Shown one piece after another: positions 35,377-44,639 of a stretch of DNA of 64,000 bases. The notes beneath the pieces are model-generated. The model ran no database searches. It worked only from the letters and a program-made list of their open reading frames with translations, and was not told the DNA's origin. Each line of letters begins with the position of its first letter. The stretch's first letter is position 1. Position numbers and translations under genes: made by a program. Source of the DNA: Marinicellulosiphila megalodicopiae (lineage in GTDB: Bacteria; Pseudomonadota; Gammaproteobacteria; Pseudomonadales; Natronospirillaceae); NCBI RefSeq assembly GCF_045862395.1, contig NZ_AP023087.1, positions 3,038,001 to 3,102,000 of the forward strand. The letters run 5' to 3'.

Positions 35377-38352
35377 ATGAAATTTTACACGCCTCTCTTA
35401 TTTATATTACTTTCATTTATTGTTACATCCTGTGATGTCGAAAAAAAGACACCTCAAACTGAAACTGGAATAACAATTGAACCTGGAGATTTAATCATCA
35501 CAGAAGCAGTGTCTAAAAATGACGGAATTTTGGTTGATGTGGATGGACAAACACCCGACTGGATTGAAATTCAAAACATAAGCGATTTTGAAATTAATTT
35601 AATTGATTTTTATATTGCAGACAAAACCGATGAATACTTAAGTTTAAGCAACAATAAAGACGTATTGTTACAACCTAATGAAGTGATAGTAATGATTGCT
35701 GACAAATCAAATAAAACAGGACACCTACCTTTTAAACTGAGTTCGTCAGGTGAAACCTTATATTTATACGATGCAAACAAACTATTAATTGATCTTATTA
35801 ACATTCCTGCACTAGATCCTGATCATGCTTACGCGCGCTTTGCACTGGGTTTTGAAATATGCAGATATACAACACCTAGTAAAGTAAACCCTAGTCAATG
35901 CGAATCATCTAATCTCAATCCCATAAAAGAAACCGTCACTTTTGAGCCATTTGATAATACTTTGTGGCCACTCACTTTACCTTTAGATTTGGCCATAAAT
36001 GAAATGGCATTATTTCCTGCTAATTTTATTGAAGTAAAAAATTTCTCAACCAGCTCTGTTAATTTATCTGATTACCAAATTTCAATTAAAGCTGACTCGC
36101 CTAATGCGCCTCAAATCAATACCCTTACTAATTTAACAATAACCCTGCCTAATGTGGTATTAAATTCAATGGATGTGTATTCCATACCATTAACTGATAC
36201 GCAATTGAATCACATTAACAACCATCCAGATCGTGAAGCATTAATAATGTTAACAAACACAATTACTAATCACACTGAGACAATCGCGTTTATGTCATGG
36301 CCTGATCATGCAGCATTAACTAGACAGCTAAATAATGAACATAGCTTTCAATTTTGTACCAACACAACACAAAACCTAGAAAACCAATGCAATATTTTAG
36401 AGAAGCGCACACTCACCACTCGAGCTCGTGGTTTATATACGCCAGCGGATTTTAAAACATTAGCCCTTGGCGGTTCCAAACAAGATATTGCATCCGCTAA
36501 GTTTGTGATTGATTTAAATAATAATCGTAAACACTTTTTATCCGCAGAACACTGGCCATTACATTATAGTTTTGTAAGGGAAGTCATTGAAAAAAAACCA
36601 GTATTGAATCGATGTTTAGAAAGTGATAATGATTTATTTAATTATGGTTGGGGTGTATTTTCCTATGAAAATTATTTTAATGCGATAAACAGAGATTATC
36701 ATCTAGGCACATTATCCAATCACAGTAACGCCAATATGAAAGCGGTTGAATTTACCTATGGTGACGCCATTACAGCCACACAAATGCAGTCAGTGTTTTT
36801 TGATATTACCTCTGGATTTATCGACGTTTTAGATTGGTCGTTGCGCGTACAAGATGACACGCAAATCGAAAAAGCAAAATTAGTAGATGGACAGCTACCG
36901 ATATTAAGCCCTAATGCGCCATTTGCTAACTTACAACAACAAAACTTAAGCAGTGGCATCAGTTACGGCACGTTAAAATTTATACCAACCAGTGAGCTTC
37001 AAACAACTGCACTTAATTTTAGAGACATTGTGATCACCCAAGACGTGCCTAATAATATTGCATTTATAGGTGGCCTGATTACTGAGAGTTTTCAAACACC
37101 TTTAGCACACGTTAATTTACTCAGCCAAAGTCGATCAACCCCTAACTTAGCTTTACCTAATGCTTCAAACATAGAACCGTTTAAATCATTATTAAATCAA
37201 CTTGTTCGTTTTGAAGTCTCAGCAGACGGATACACCATTACTCAAGTTGAATTAGCTGAAGCACAATTATTTTGGGAAAGTAAAAACCAAAACAAACCCA
37301 TTTTGACACCAAGAACGGATTTCACAAATATCGAACTGACCGATTTAATCGATGCAAACTTTTCTGATTTACCTTCTATTGGCGCTAAAGCAGCACAGTT
37401 TGCAGAATTATATAATGTGGACAGCTTTAACACAGTGACAAGTTGTGGAACTGATATTCACTTTGATGTCCCCGAACAAGCCTTTGCTATTCCTATTTAT
37501 TATTACCAACAACATTTTATAAACAGTGGTGCACAGGATTTTTTAAACGATTTATTTTTAGATGCTGAATTTTTAGATGATGCTGCAATACGTGCATTAA
37601 AACTCAAAGAACTTCAAAATATACTTTTAAATTACCCTGTTGATTCAACCTTTTTAACTGACGTTGAACAAATTGTATTTAATAAATACGGCGAGTCAAA
37701 AGTAAGATTTCGCTCAAGCAGTAACACAGAAGATTTAGCAGAATTTAATGGCGCAGGACTTTATCATTCATTAAGTGCACAAATTGGCGACAAAGATGCA
37801 ACCATAGAAAATGCGCTTAAAACAGTGTGGGCAAGCTTGTGGAATGTTCGCGCCTATGAAGAACGACAATACGCCAACATCGATCAAAGCGCTGTTGCCA
37901 TGGGAATATTAGTGCATCAATCTTATCCCAATGAAATTGCAAATGGCGTTGCAGTTGCGCGTAATATTTTAGACCCCACACGTGGTGATCAATATTATAT
38001 TAACTCACAATTTGGTGAAGCCAGTGTCACCAACCCTTCACCTTCAGTATTTAGTGAACAGCTCATCTTTTTAATAAATTCTAATCGACCACCCAGAATA
38101 AGATATCAAAGTAACAGCAGTTTAACGGATGATTTGGTATTAACTGAAGAAGAAGTTGAGGACGTAGCCTGTTCATTAAATGCGATTCAAAATCACTTTA
38201 AACCGATTATTGACCCTGACGATACATCACGTTTTTTCACTATGGAGATGGAGTTTAAATATTTAAATGACAGTGATAAATTGATTATTAAACAGGCAAG
38301 GCCTTACCATTTTGGGTCGTTGGATATTCCTGATGATTGTCGTGAGTTTTAA
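35377..38352 (+). CDS. Lipoprotein with lamin-tail domains and dikinase-like ATP-grasp region
   Basis: The 991-residue protein has lipobox VTSC (Cys19). Two lamin-tail domains follow (about 33-160, with DWIEIQNISDFEINLIDFYI, and about 205-310, NFIEVKNFSTSSVNLSDY). A middle region (about 360-550) includes KFVIDLNNNRKHFLSAEHW. Near residues 563-595 GGLITESFQTPLAHVNLLSQ resembles a swivelling phosphohistidine domain. Residues 660-985 match the PEP-synthase/PPDK ATP-binding domain (IGAKAAQFAEL near 666, VRFRSSSNTEDLAEFNGAGL near 775, final IIKQARPY). The order histidine domain then ATP-grasp recalls glucan water dikinases. No PEP barrel is present. Being exported, its nucleotide or acceptor is unclear. 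Function unknown. Confidence 0.75.
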   Translation: MKFYTPLLFILLSFIVTSCDVEKKTPQTETGITIEPGDLIITEAVSKNDGILVDVDGQTPDWIEIQNISDFEINLIDFYIADKTDEYLSLSNNKDVLLQPNEVIVMIADKSNKTGHLPFKLSSSGETLYLYDANKLLIDLINIPALDPDHAYARFALGFEICRYTTPSKVNPSQCESSNLNPIKETVTFEPFDNTLWPLTLPLDLAINEMALFPANFIEVKNFSTSSVNLSDYQISIKADSPNAPQINTLTNLTITLPNVVLNSMDVYSIPLTDTQLNHINNHPDREALIMLTNTITNHTETIAFMSWPDHAALTRQLNNEHSFQFCTNTTQNLENQCNILEKRTLTTRARGLYTPADFKTLALGGSKQDIASAKFVIDLNNNRKHFLSAEHWPLHYSFVREVIEKKPVLNRCLESDNDLFNYGWGVFSYENYFNAINRDYHLGTLSNHSNANMKAVEFTYGDAITATQMQSVFFDITSGFIDVLDWSLRVQDDTQIEKAKLVDGQLPILSPNAPFANLQQQNLSSGISYGTLKFIPTSELQTTALNFRDIVITQDVPNNIAFIGGLITESFQTPLAHVNLLSQSRSTPNLALPNASNIEPFKSLLNQLVRFEVSADGYTITQVELAEAQLFWESKNQNKPILTPRTDFTNIELTDLIDANFSDLPSIGAKAAQFAELYNVDSFNTVTSCGTDIHFDVPEQAFAIPIYYYQQHFINSGAQDFLNDLFLDAEFLDDAAIRALKLKELQNILLNYPVDSTFLTDVEQIVFNKYGESKVRFRSSSNTEDLAEFNGAGLYHSLSAQIGDKDATIENALKTVWASLWNVRAYEERQYANIDQSAVAMGILVHQSYPNEIANGVAVARNILDPTRGDQYYINSQFGEASVTNPSPSVFSEQLIFLINSNRPPRIRYQSNSSLTDDLVLTEEEVEDVACSLNAIQNHFKPIIDPDDTSRFFTMEMEFKYLNDSDKLIIKQARPYHFGSLDIPDDCREF

Positions 38353-38761
38353 TATCGTTGATAAATTAAAGCTTTTAGTAATTTTCTTAATCAAGCAATG
38401 CTGCTGAAGTAATAACTCTACTTGATAATCTGCAGGGGAAAAATATGCAGATAATGCAATATCACAAACCACATCCATACAGAGTATTCGATTTTCTATT
38501 ACAAATAGTTGCCACAATATTTCTTAAAAAAATTGGTTTGCATTTGCCATTTTTTGATTATCGATGTGATTACGATATTTAAAGACAAGAACTATAACTG
38601 AGCGTATTGATTTAACTAAAGAAGCAGTGAGATTAATTATAAGCATTATTTTAATGACTATTGAGAAATTTTCCTTGGAAGGTAGAACGGCTAGCAGACC
38701 CACTTGCTAACCGTTCCATTGTCATAAAACCTACCCTCAACAATAGACTTTAAAACGCTTT
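38353..38761. other. Decayed gap between the dikinase-like gene and amtB
   Basis: Besides the DUF418 remnant it holds a hairpin GAACGGCTAGC (38685-38695) / GCTAACCGTTC (38706-38716) with one mismatch, downstream of amtB. It lacks a T-tract, so terminator function is uncertain. No ORF. Confidence 0.6.
38400..38530 (-). pseudogene. Remnant of a DUF418 gene (5' end)
   Basis: Matches the start of the intact DUF418 gene at 57524-58756. TTGATAATCTGCAGGGG aligns with TTGATAATCAGCAGGGG, then AAATATGCAGATAATG. After a deletion of about 60 bases, GCAATATCACAAACCACATC aligns with GCAATGCCTCGAACGACATC. The upstream AATATTNCTTAA leader is also kept. In protein terms it reads IENRILCMDVVCDIALSAYF and FSPADYQ. 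The rest of the gene is gone. Confidence 0.85.
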
Positions 38762-40066
38762 TTAAAGCTTGTAACCTGACTCTTCATGTAAAGCCAAATC
38801 CAAACCTTCTTGTTCTTGCTCGGGTGTTACTCGAATACCACCTGTTAACCAACCTGTAATTTTGATCAATATATAAGTAGCAATCGCTGTATATCCAGCG
38901 GTTGAAATAATACCAATAGTTTGAACACCTAATTGATTAATCATCGAGTAATCACCACCACTAAAACCAGAGAAAATACCCAATGATGAAGAAGCAAATA
39001 TAGCAACAACAAACGTACCTAAGATTCCGCCTACACCGTGAACTGGAAATACATCTAACGAGTCATCAATTAAGAACTTACGCTTAATTAATTGTGTCGC
39101 ATAGAAACACACTACACCTGCAGACAAACCAATTACGATAGCAGCTGCTGGCCCTACTGAACCTGACGCTGGAGTAATAGTACCCAAACCTGCAACCATA
39201 CCTGTCACAATACCTAAAACACTTGGCTTACCGAATTTTTTCCATTCGATTACCATCCAAGCTAATGAACCAGCTGCTGCGGATAAATGTGTAACGATCA
39301 TTGCCATTGCCGCGCCATTGCCAGCAGACACAGCAGACCCACCGTTAAAACCAAACCAACCTACCCATAACATACCCGCACCAGTAATCGTCATGGTTAA
39401 ATTATGTGGAGGCATTGGTGTTTTTGGAAAACCATGACGGTTTTTAATCATTAATGCAGTCACTAATGCTGCAATACCCGCAGTTATATGGACAACTGAG
39501 CCGCCGGCAAAATCAAGCATACCCATTTGGAACAACCATCCGCCACCCCAAACCCAATGACAAATTGGACCATAAACAACAATTAACCAAAGTGAAGAGA
39601 AGATCAAAACCGATGAGAATTTCATACGCTCTGCAAATGCACCGATAATTAAGGCAGGTGTAATCACTGCGAAAGTCATTTGGAAAAGGGCAAACAATGA
39701 ACCTGGAATCGTCGGTGCGTTTGGATGAGGGGTTTCACCAACACCTGCAAAGAACGCGTTACTGAATCCGCCAATAAACCAGTTACCTTCTGAAAAAGCA
39801 TTACTGTACACGAAGGCAAACCACAAAAGTGAACTTACGCAACCAATTGCAAAACACTGCATTAAAATTGAAAGCACATTTTTACTTCTTACTAACCCTG
39901 CATAAAACAACGAAAGACCCGGTAATGTCATAAACAAAACCAATGCAGTTGATGTTAAAATCCAAGCGGTATCGCCTTTATCAATAGCACTTTCGCTTGC
40001 AAACAATACAAACGGCGTACACATTAATGTCATTAACAACCACAGTTGTTTACTCATCTTCTTCAT
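38762..40066 (-). CDS. amtB: Ammonium transporter
   Basis: The 434-residue protein has an N-terminal signal-like helix (MSKQLWLLMTLMCTPFVLFA), then the 11-helix Amt core starting DKGDTAWILTSTALVLFMTLP. The twin pore histidines lie in FAGGSVVHITAG and FPVHGVGGILG. It conducts ammonia/ammonium across the inner membrane. No glnK neighbour is present, unlike the usual glnK-amtB pair. The start is taken at 40066 with GGGG seven bases upstream; an earlier Met extends into low-quality sequence. Confidence 0.95.
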   Translation of the reverse strand: MKKMSKQLWLLMTLMCTPFVLFASESAIDKGDTAWILTSTALVLFMTLPGLSLFYAGLVRSKNVLSILMQCFAIGCVSSLLWFAFVYSNAFSEGNWFIGGFSNAFFAGVGETPHPNAPTIPGSLFALFQMTFAVITPALIIGAFAERMKFSSVLIFSSLWLIVVYGPICHWVWGGGWLFQMGMLDFAGGSVVHITAGIAALVTALMIKNRHGFPKTPMPPHNLTMTITGAGMLWVGWFGFNGGSAVSAGNGAAMAMIVTHLSAAAGSLAWMVIEWKKFGKPSVLGIVTGMVAGLGTITPASGSVGPAAAIVIGLSAGVVCFYATQLIKRKFLIDDSLDVFPVHGVGGILGTFVVAIFASSSLGIFSGFSGGDYSMINQLGVQTIGIISTAGYTAIATYILIKITGWLTGGIRVTPEQEQEGLDLALHEESGYKL

Positions 40067-40249
40067 ATCAAACCCCAAAAGCGTGCACTTAATTTTAAAT
40101 GCACAAGTATTTATCAAATTAACCCATCTGTAACCCTAATGAATACAACAACTGATGCAGTCATCGCACCAAATAAGCTTATAGGCACTAACAAGGTGCA
40201 GGATTATACAGATAATGAGGATTTTGTAAAAATGATATTGCGATTGAAA

Positions 40250-40528
40250 ACCGTTCGGGCAAATATAGAATTCGCGCCCTACGTTTTGATCTGTAGATTC
40301 GGGATTTATTCCGAAAATTGTTGAATCGTTTTTACCAATAAACCAGCAGGATTCACGCGAATGAATCCGCTCCCTACTTTTTGATCAATAGGTTCGGGAT
40401 TTATTCCGAAAATTGTTGAAATGTTTTTGCCAATAAATCAGCAGGATTCACGCGAATGAATCCGCTCTCTACAGAAAAAATCGTTGAAGTTCGGGCGGAT
40501 ATGGAATTCACCCTTACGTGCATTTGAT
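40250..40528. repeat. REP-like hairpin array (95-bp tandem repeat)
   Basis: Two 95-bp units (40283-40377 and 40379-40472) each contain two hairpins: TTCGGGATTTATTCCGAA and GGATTCACGCGAATGAATCC. The array is bounded by two related segments, GTTCGGGCAAATATAGAATT (near 40255) and GTTCGGGCGGATATGGAATT (near 40489), each followed by C and CCCT. No ORF. It fills the gap between amtB and aroC. Confidence 0.92.
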
Positions 40529-41626
40529 TTACGCTTGGCCTTTAATAACTGGCGTTTCACAAGTCACATCAGCATTTTGTGCGCGGTGACGTAAATAATG
40601 ATCCATTAAACACAATGCCATCATCGCTTCGGCAATGGGTGTAGCACGAATACCCACACACGGGTCATGACGACCATGAGTAACCACTTCAATCGCTTCA
40701 CCTTTTTGGTTGATTGATTTACCCGGTAAGCGCATTGATGATGTTGGCTTTAACGCGATGTGTGCCACTAAATCTTGTCCTGAGCTGATACCACCTAACA
40801 CACCACCAGCATTGTTAGACAAAAAGCCTTCAGGTGTCATTTCGTCTCGATGCTCTGTTCCTTTTTGTGCTACACAATCAAATCCAGCACCAATTTCAAT
40901 GCCTTTAACGGCATTAATACTCATCAAAGCATGTGCTAAATCGGCATCTAATCTATCAAAAATAGGTTCTCCTAAACCAGGAATCATACCCGTTGCAACA
41001 ACGGTGATTTTAGCCCCAATGGAATTACCCTCTTTGTTTAAAGCAGCCATGTATGTAGCCATTTCGTCTACTTTGTCTACATCTGGACAGAAAAAAGGAT
41101 TATCGTTAATTACGCTCCAATCAACTTTTTCAATTTTAATTGGGCCTAATTGACTTAAATACCCTTTAACCTCAATACCTAATTTTTGTTTTAAGTATTT
41201 TTTAGCAATGGAACCTGCCGCTACACGCATGGCGGTTTCACGTGCCGATGAACGTCCACCGCCGCGGTAATCACGAAAACCATATTTATGATCGTAAACA
41301 TAATCTGCGTGAGCTGGACGAAACGTTTCTTTGATGTTGCCGTAGTCTTTAGAGCGTTGATCGGTGTTTTCGATCATCATGCCAATTGGCGTGCCCGTAG
41401 TTTTTCCCTCAAACACTCCGGAGAATATTTTTACTTGATCTGCTTCGCGACGTTGGGTTGTAAATTTAGAAGTACCTGGCTTGCGTCGATCTAAATCAAT
41501 TTGTAGATCTTCTTCGCTAATTTCTAACCCAGGAGGGCAACCGTCAACAATAGCGCCTAACGCCAATCCATGAGACTCACCAAAGGTGGTCACTGTAAAT
41601 AATTTACCGTAGCTATTTCCTGACAT
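40529..41626 (-). CDS. aroC: Chorismate synthase
   Basis: Last step of the shikimate pathway: EPSP to chorismate, using reduced FMN. The 365-residue protein begins MSGNSYGKLFTVTTFGESHG, as in E. coli, and contains FRPAHADYVYDHKYG, RGGGRSSARETAMRVAAG and the C-terminal HGRHDPCVGIRATPIAEAM. The second of two adjacent ATGs (41626) matches the canonical start. The upstream ATG at 41629 overlaps the prmB stop, so the genes are translationally coupled. Confidence 0.98.
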   Translation of the reverse strand: MSGNSYGKLFTVTTFGESHGLALGAIVDGCPPGLEISEEDLQIDLDRRKPGTSKFTTQRREADQVKIFSGVFEGKTTGTPIGMMIENTDQRSKDYGNIKETFRPAHADYVYDHKYGFRDYRGGGRSSARETAMRVAAGSIAKKYLKQKLGIEVKGYLSQLGPIKIEKVDWSVINDNPFFCPDVDKVDEMATYMAALNKEGNSIGAKITVVATGMIPGLGEPIFDRLDADLAHALMSINAVKGIEIGAGFDCVAQKGTEHRDEMTPEGFLSNNAGGVLGGISSGQDLVAHIALKPTSSMRLPGKSINQKGEAIEVVTHGRHDPCVGIRATPIAEAMMALCLMDHYLRHRAQNADVTCETPVIKGQA

Positions 41627-42552
41627 CATTCACTCTCATTTAAAGTTATTAATTCTTGTTTACTTATTATAAAAATACCCATGCCACCGTGTTCAAATTC
41701 AAGCCAAGTAAAAGCAAACGGTGCATACAATTCATCTAATGCTGCTGCGGTATTGCCTACTTCGCAAAGTAACCAGCCATCATCAGTTAGATGTTTATGG
41801 GCATTGGCTAAAATTTGTTTTACATGGGTTAACCCATCATCACCACTACCAAGAGCCATTTTAGGCTCATGCAAAAACTCTGCTGGCATGTCTGATAGAT
41901 CTTCTAAATCTACATACGGTGGATTCGATACAATCAGATCATATTGAGCATCGCCTACTGCGCTAAATAAATCCCCCTGTAAAGTTTGCACGCGATGGGC
42001 TAAATCGTGTTTGGTAATATTTTGCTTGGCAATTAACAGCGCATCTTCACTTAAATCCGCTAAATCAACTGACGCATCATCAAAATGCATCGCCGCCAAA
42101 ATGCCTAAACACCCACTTCCACAACATAAATCTAAAATATTATTTGGATATTGGCGCAACCAAGGCTGGACCTGCTGTTCAAGAATTTCAAAAATTGGTG
42201 AACGCGGAATCAAAGTAAATTTATTTACATTAAATTCCATTGACGCATACATACATTTACCAGAAATATACGGAATCGGTAAGCGTTCAATACAACGCTT
42301 TTGTAATGCTTTGTATAACATCTCCCGCTCTGACAAAGCGATTGTTGTAGATGCAAATATTGAAAGGTCGCCATCAAGGGGTAAATGTAAAACACTGGCA
42401 ATTAAGTAATTGGATTCATCATAAACATTGTTGGTGCCATGACCAAAAAACACGTTAAATTTGATCATTTGCGAGACACTAAATCTCACCCAATCTTGGA
42501 TCTTTGAAAAGCTCTCAATAGCTTGATTTTGACTAACAGATAATTCAGACAT
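41626..42552 (-). CDS. prmB: 50S ribosomal protein L3 glutamine methyltransferase (PrmB)
   Basis: The 308-residue SAM-dependent enzyme methylates the side-chain amide of a glutamine in ribosomal protein uL3. Motifs: SAM-binding ILDLCCGSGCLGILAA, and the catalytic NPPY in YDLIVSNPPYVDLEDL. The N-terminal helical PrmB domain is present, which separates it from PrmC. It is first in the prmB-aroC pair, a common gammaproteobacterial arrangement. Confidence 0.95.
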   Translation of the reverse strand: MSELSVSQNQAIESFSKIQDWVRFSVSQMIKFNVFFGHGTNNVYDESNYLIASVLHLPLDGDLSIFASTTIALSEREMLYKALQKRCIERLPIPYISGKCMYASMEFNVNKFTLIPRSPIFEILEQQVQPWLRQYPNNILDLCCGSGCLGILAAMHFDDASVDLADLSEDALLIAKQNITKHDLAHRVQTLQGDLFSAVGDAQYDLIVSNPPYVDLEDLSDMPAEFLHEPKMALGSGDDGLTHVKQILANAHKHLTDDGWLLCEVGNTAAALDELYAPFAFTWLEFEHGGMGIFIISKQELITLNESE

Positions 42553-42627
42553 GAGTTTAACGTTTAAAAAAGGCGCTATTGTAGCGAAAATGTGTCAAAT
42601 TAGAAATCTCAGAATGTGCTTTAGCTT

Positions 42628-43068
42628 TTATTGATTGTATTCTTTTTTTAATGTCATACATCCAGAGGCAATTATCTCACCTTGTAAATGCACAATTGAA
42701 GCCGTACCTAAAGCGAATTGATCCTGCCCTGTTAACATATTTGCCAAATAACTAAGCAATGGATTATGCCCAATAATCATTAAAGAACTCTCTTCGCGCA
42801 TCGTTAAAAAATCAATTAATGATTTAATATCTGCCTCTGGCGTCACTAACTTAGATTGTTCTACAACTATATTTCGTTTCTCATTGAAGATTTGTAACGT
42901 TTGTTGCGCACGTAAATAAGGACTTACTATTATTTTTTGTGGTTGATAACTAAAGATTTGGCTCGCTGAATTAACTTGCTCAATTCCAATTCGATCTAAC
43001 GGTCGTTCAAAATCCGTTTCGGTTTCAAAACTCGCCTGTCCATGGCGCATCAAATATAAATCTATCAA
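42628..43068 (-). CDS. sixA: Phosphohistidine phosphatase SixA
   Basis: The 146-residue histidine phosphatase has RHG near the N-terminus (YLMRHGQASFE) and the second His in MIIGHNPLLSYL. SixA removes phosphate from histidine in phosphotransfer proteins. It starts at a TTG (43068) overlapping the stop of the DUF4389 gene, with GAGGC just upstream, so it is translationally coupled to it. Confidence 0.9.
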   Translation of the reverse strand: MIDLYLMRHGQASFETETDFERPLDRIGIEQVNSASQIFSYQPQKIIVSPYLRAQQTLQIFNEKRNIVVEQSKLVTPEADIKSLIDFLTMREESSLMIIGHNPLLSYLANMLTGQDQFALGTASIVHLQGEIIASGCMTLKKEYNQ

Positions 43069-43559
43069 GCATCAGCCTCTTTCATGGAGTCTAACTGCTC
43101 ATCATCTGTTAGGTTTTGATCGATGATTAAGCCTTCTTTAGTTAAATCATTATCTTCGTGCTTATTTAATTGGCTTTTTTGATTAGCTTTATTCTTAAGC
43201 TCGATATCTTCAGGGCTTAATTTTTTCTCTTTTAATGCGGATTGTGTATTGCTTTTTTCTGATGTGAATTCTGTGTCATCACTTTTTACCAAATCTTGCG
43301 AGTCAGGCCAATCTGAAAACGGAAAGGGTTTTTGCTCTTCATTTAAAGTCAAGAACTGACCAATTTGATAGTTATATTCATTTAAGTTAGCACTAAATTG
43401 CGTTAAACGGACGATTTCATCATCTCTAATAATACGCATTAACCATTGAACAAACCCAATGATCATGATTACTGAGATACTAATATTCAATACAAATGCA
43501 TACAAAATCATCACAAAAAAACGAATAATATTCTCATCTAACCCATATTTTTTATTCAT
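43065..43559 (-). CDS. DUF4389 domain-containing membrane protein
   Basis: The 164-residue protein has a hydrophobic segment (residues 13-40, FFVMILYAFVLNISISVIMIIG) and the DUF4389 pattern WLMRIIRDDEIVRLTQFSANLNEYNYQIGQFLT. It ends in a long acidic/charged tail (about 90-164) with no clear domain. It lies between gpsA and sixA, as in other gammaproteobacteria. Function unknown. Confidence 0.82.
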   Translation of the reverse strand: MNKKYGLDENIIRFFVMILYAFVLNISISVIMIIGFVQWLMRIIRDDEIVRLTQFSANLNEYNYQIGQFLTLNEEQKPFPFSDWPDSQDLVKSDDTEFTSEKSNTQSALKEKKLSPEDIELKNKANQKSQLNKHEDNDLTKEGLIIDQNLTDDEQLDSMKEADA

Positions 43560-43590
43560 GTTATTACCTCACCGATTATTTATTAAATAT

Positions 43591-44613
43591 TTATAATGAT
43601 TCGACCATAAATTCAACATCTTCTGGACGATCCGTTGCCATTAAATTGCTCATTACATCTTCAGCATCTCGCCCTTCAAAAATCACATCATACAACCCTT
43701 GAACTAAAGGCATAGGTACATTTAAATGTTTCGCTTCTTCTTGAATCACCTTTAATGTATTGATTCCTTCAGCGGTTTCCCCTGTTAAAGAAACAGCTTG
43801 AGCGACTGTATGACCTTGACCAATTGAGAATCCAACTTGATAATTTCGTGATTGAGCAGATCCACAGGTAACAACCAAATCCCCAATACCAGCAAGCCCC
43901 ATTAAAGTCATTGGATTTGCGCCTAACTTAACAGCAAAACGTGTCATTTCTGCTAATGCACGAGTCACGACCATAGCTCTTGAATTTTCACCAAAACCAA
44001 GTGCTGCGATCATTCCGCTAATAATAGCGTAAATATTTTTAAGTGCCCCACCAAATTCCACACCTAAAATATCTGGATTGGTGTAAATTTTAAACTCATC
44101 CGAACTAATAATTTGTTTTATCTCTTCTAATTGCGCCAAATCTTTGCCCGCCACTACCGAAGCTGAAATGGTGCCTTTAGCAATTTCTTTAGCTAAGTTT
44201 GGACCACTAATAACAGCAACGGAGTGATTAGGCGCAACTTGTTGTAAAACCTGACTCATTAAGAAAAAACTTTCAGGCTCAATCCCTTTAGTTAAACTTA
44301 ATAGTTTGGTTTTACTTGGCAATAAAGGAGAAACCACTTCAACTACTTGACGAACTGATTTACTCGGCACCGCAACAAATAAATGATCACAATCTTGTAC
44401 AGCTTGATTTAAATCAAGATGCGCTTGAATGTTTTCACTTAATGGGCATTTTGGAAGGTATCTAGAATTGATATTGGTCGATTGGATTTCTTTAGCTTGT
44501 CTTTCTGAACGCATCCATAAACGTACTTCATGACCGTTTAAGGCTGCCAAATTGGCGATTGCAGTACCAAAGCTCCCCGCTCCTAATACCGCAATTATTT
44601 TTTTATTATTCAC
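43591..44613 (-). CDS. gpsA: Glycerol-3-phosphate dehydrogenase [NAD(P)+]
   Basis: Makes sn-glycerol-3-phosphate from dihydroxyacetone phosphate for phospholipid synthesis. The 340-residue protein has the NAD-binding AVLGAGSFGTAIANLA, the active-site stretch GVEFGGALKNIYAIISGM and the signature PLVQGLYDVIFEGRD near the end. Probably begins the gpsA, DUF4389, sixA unit. Confidence 0.97.
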   Translation of the reverse strand: MNNKKIIAVLGAGSFGTAIANLAALNGHEVRLWMRSERQAKEIQSTNINSRYLPKCPLSENIQAHLDLNQAVQDCDHLFVAVPSKSVRQVVEVVSPLLPSKTKLLSLTKGIEPESFFLMSQVLQQVAPNHSVAVISGPNLAKEIAKGTISASVVAGKDLAQLEEIKQIISSDEFKIYTNPDILGVEFGGALKNIYAIISGMIAALGFGENSRAMVVTRALAEMTRFAVKLGANPMTLMGLAGIGDLVVTCGSAQSRNYQVGFSIGQGHTVAQAVSLTGETAEGINTLKVIQEEAKHLNVPMPLVQGLYDVIFEGRDAEDVMSNLMATDRPEDVEFMVESL

Positions 44614-44639
44614 ACAGTTCTCAAATTAATATTATGTAA

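Noticed and set aside
40046..40324. 92-codon ORF next to amtB
   Set aside because: It overlaps the amtB start and runs into the REP-like array; no protein family features.
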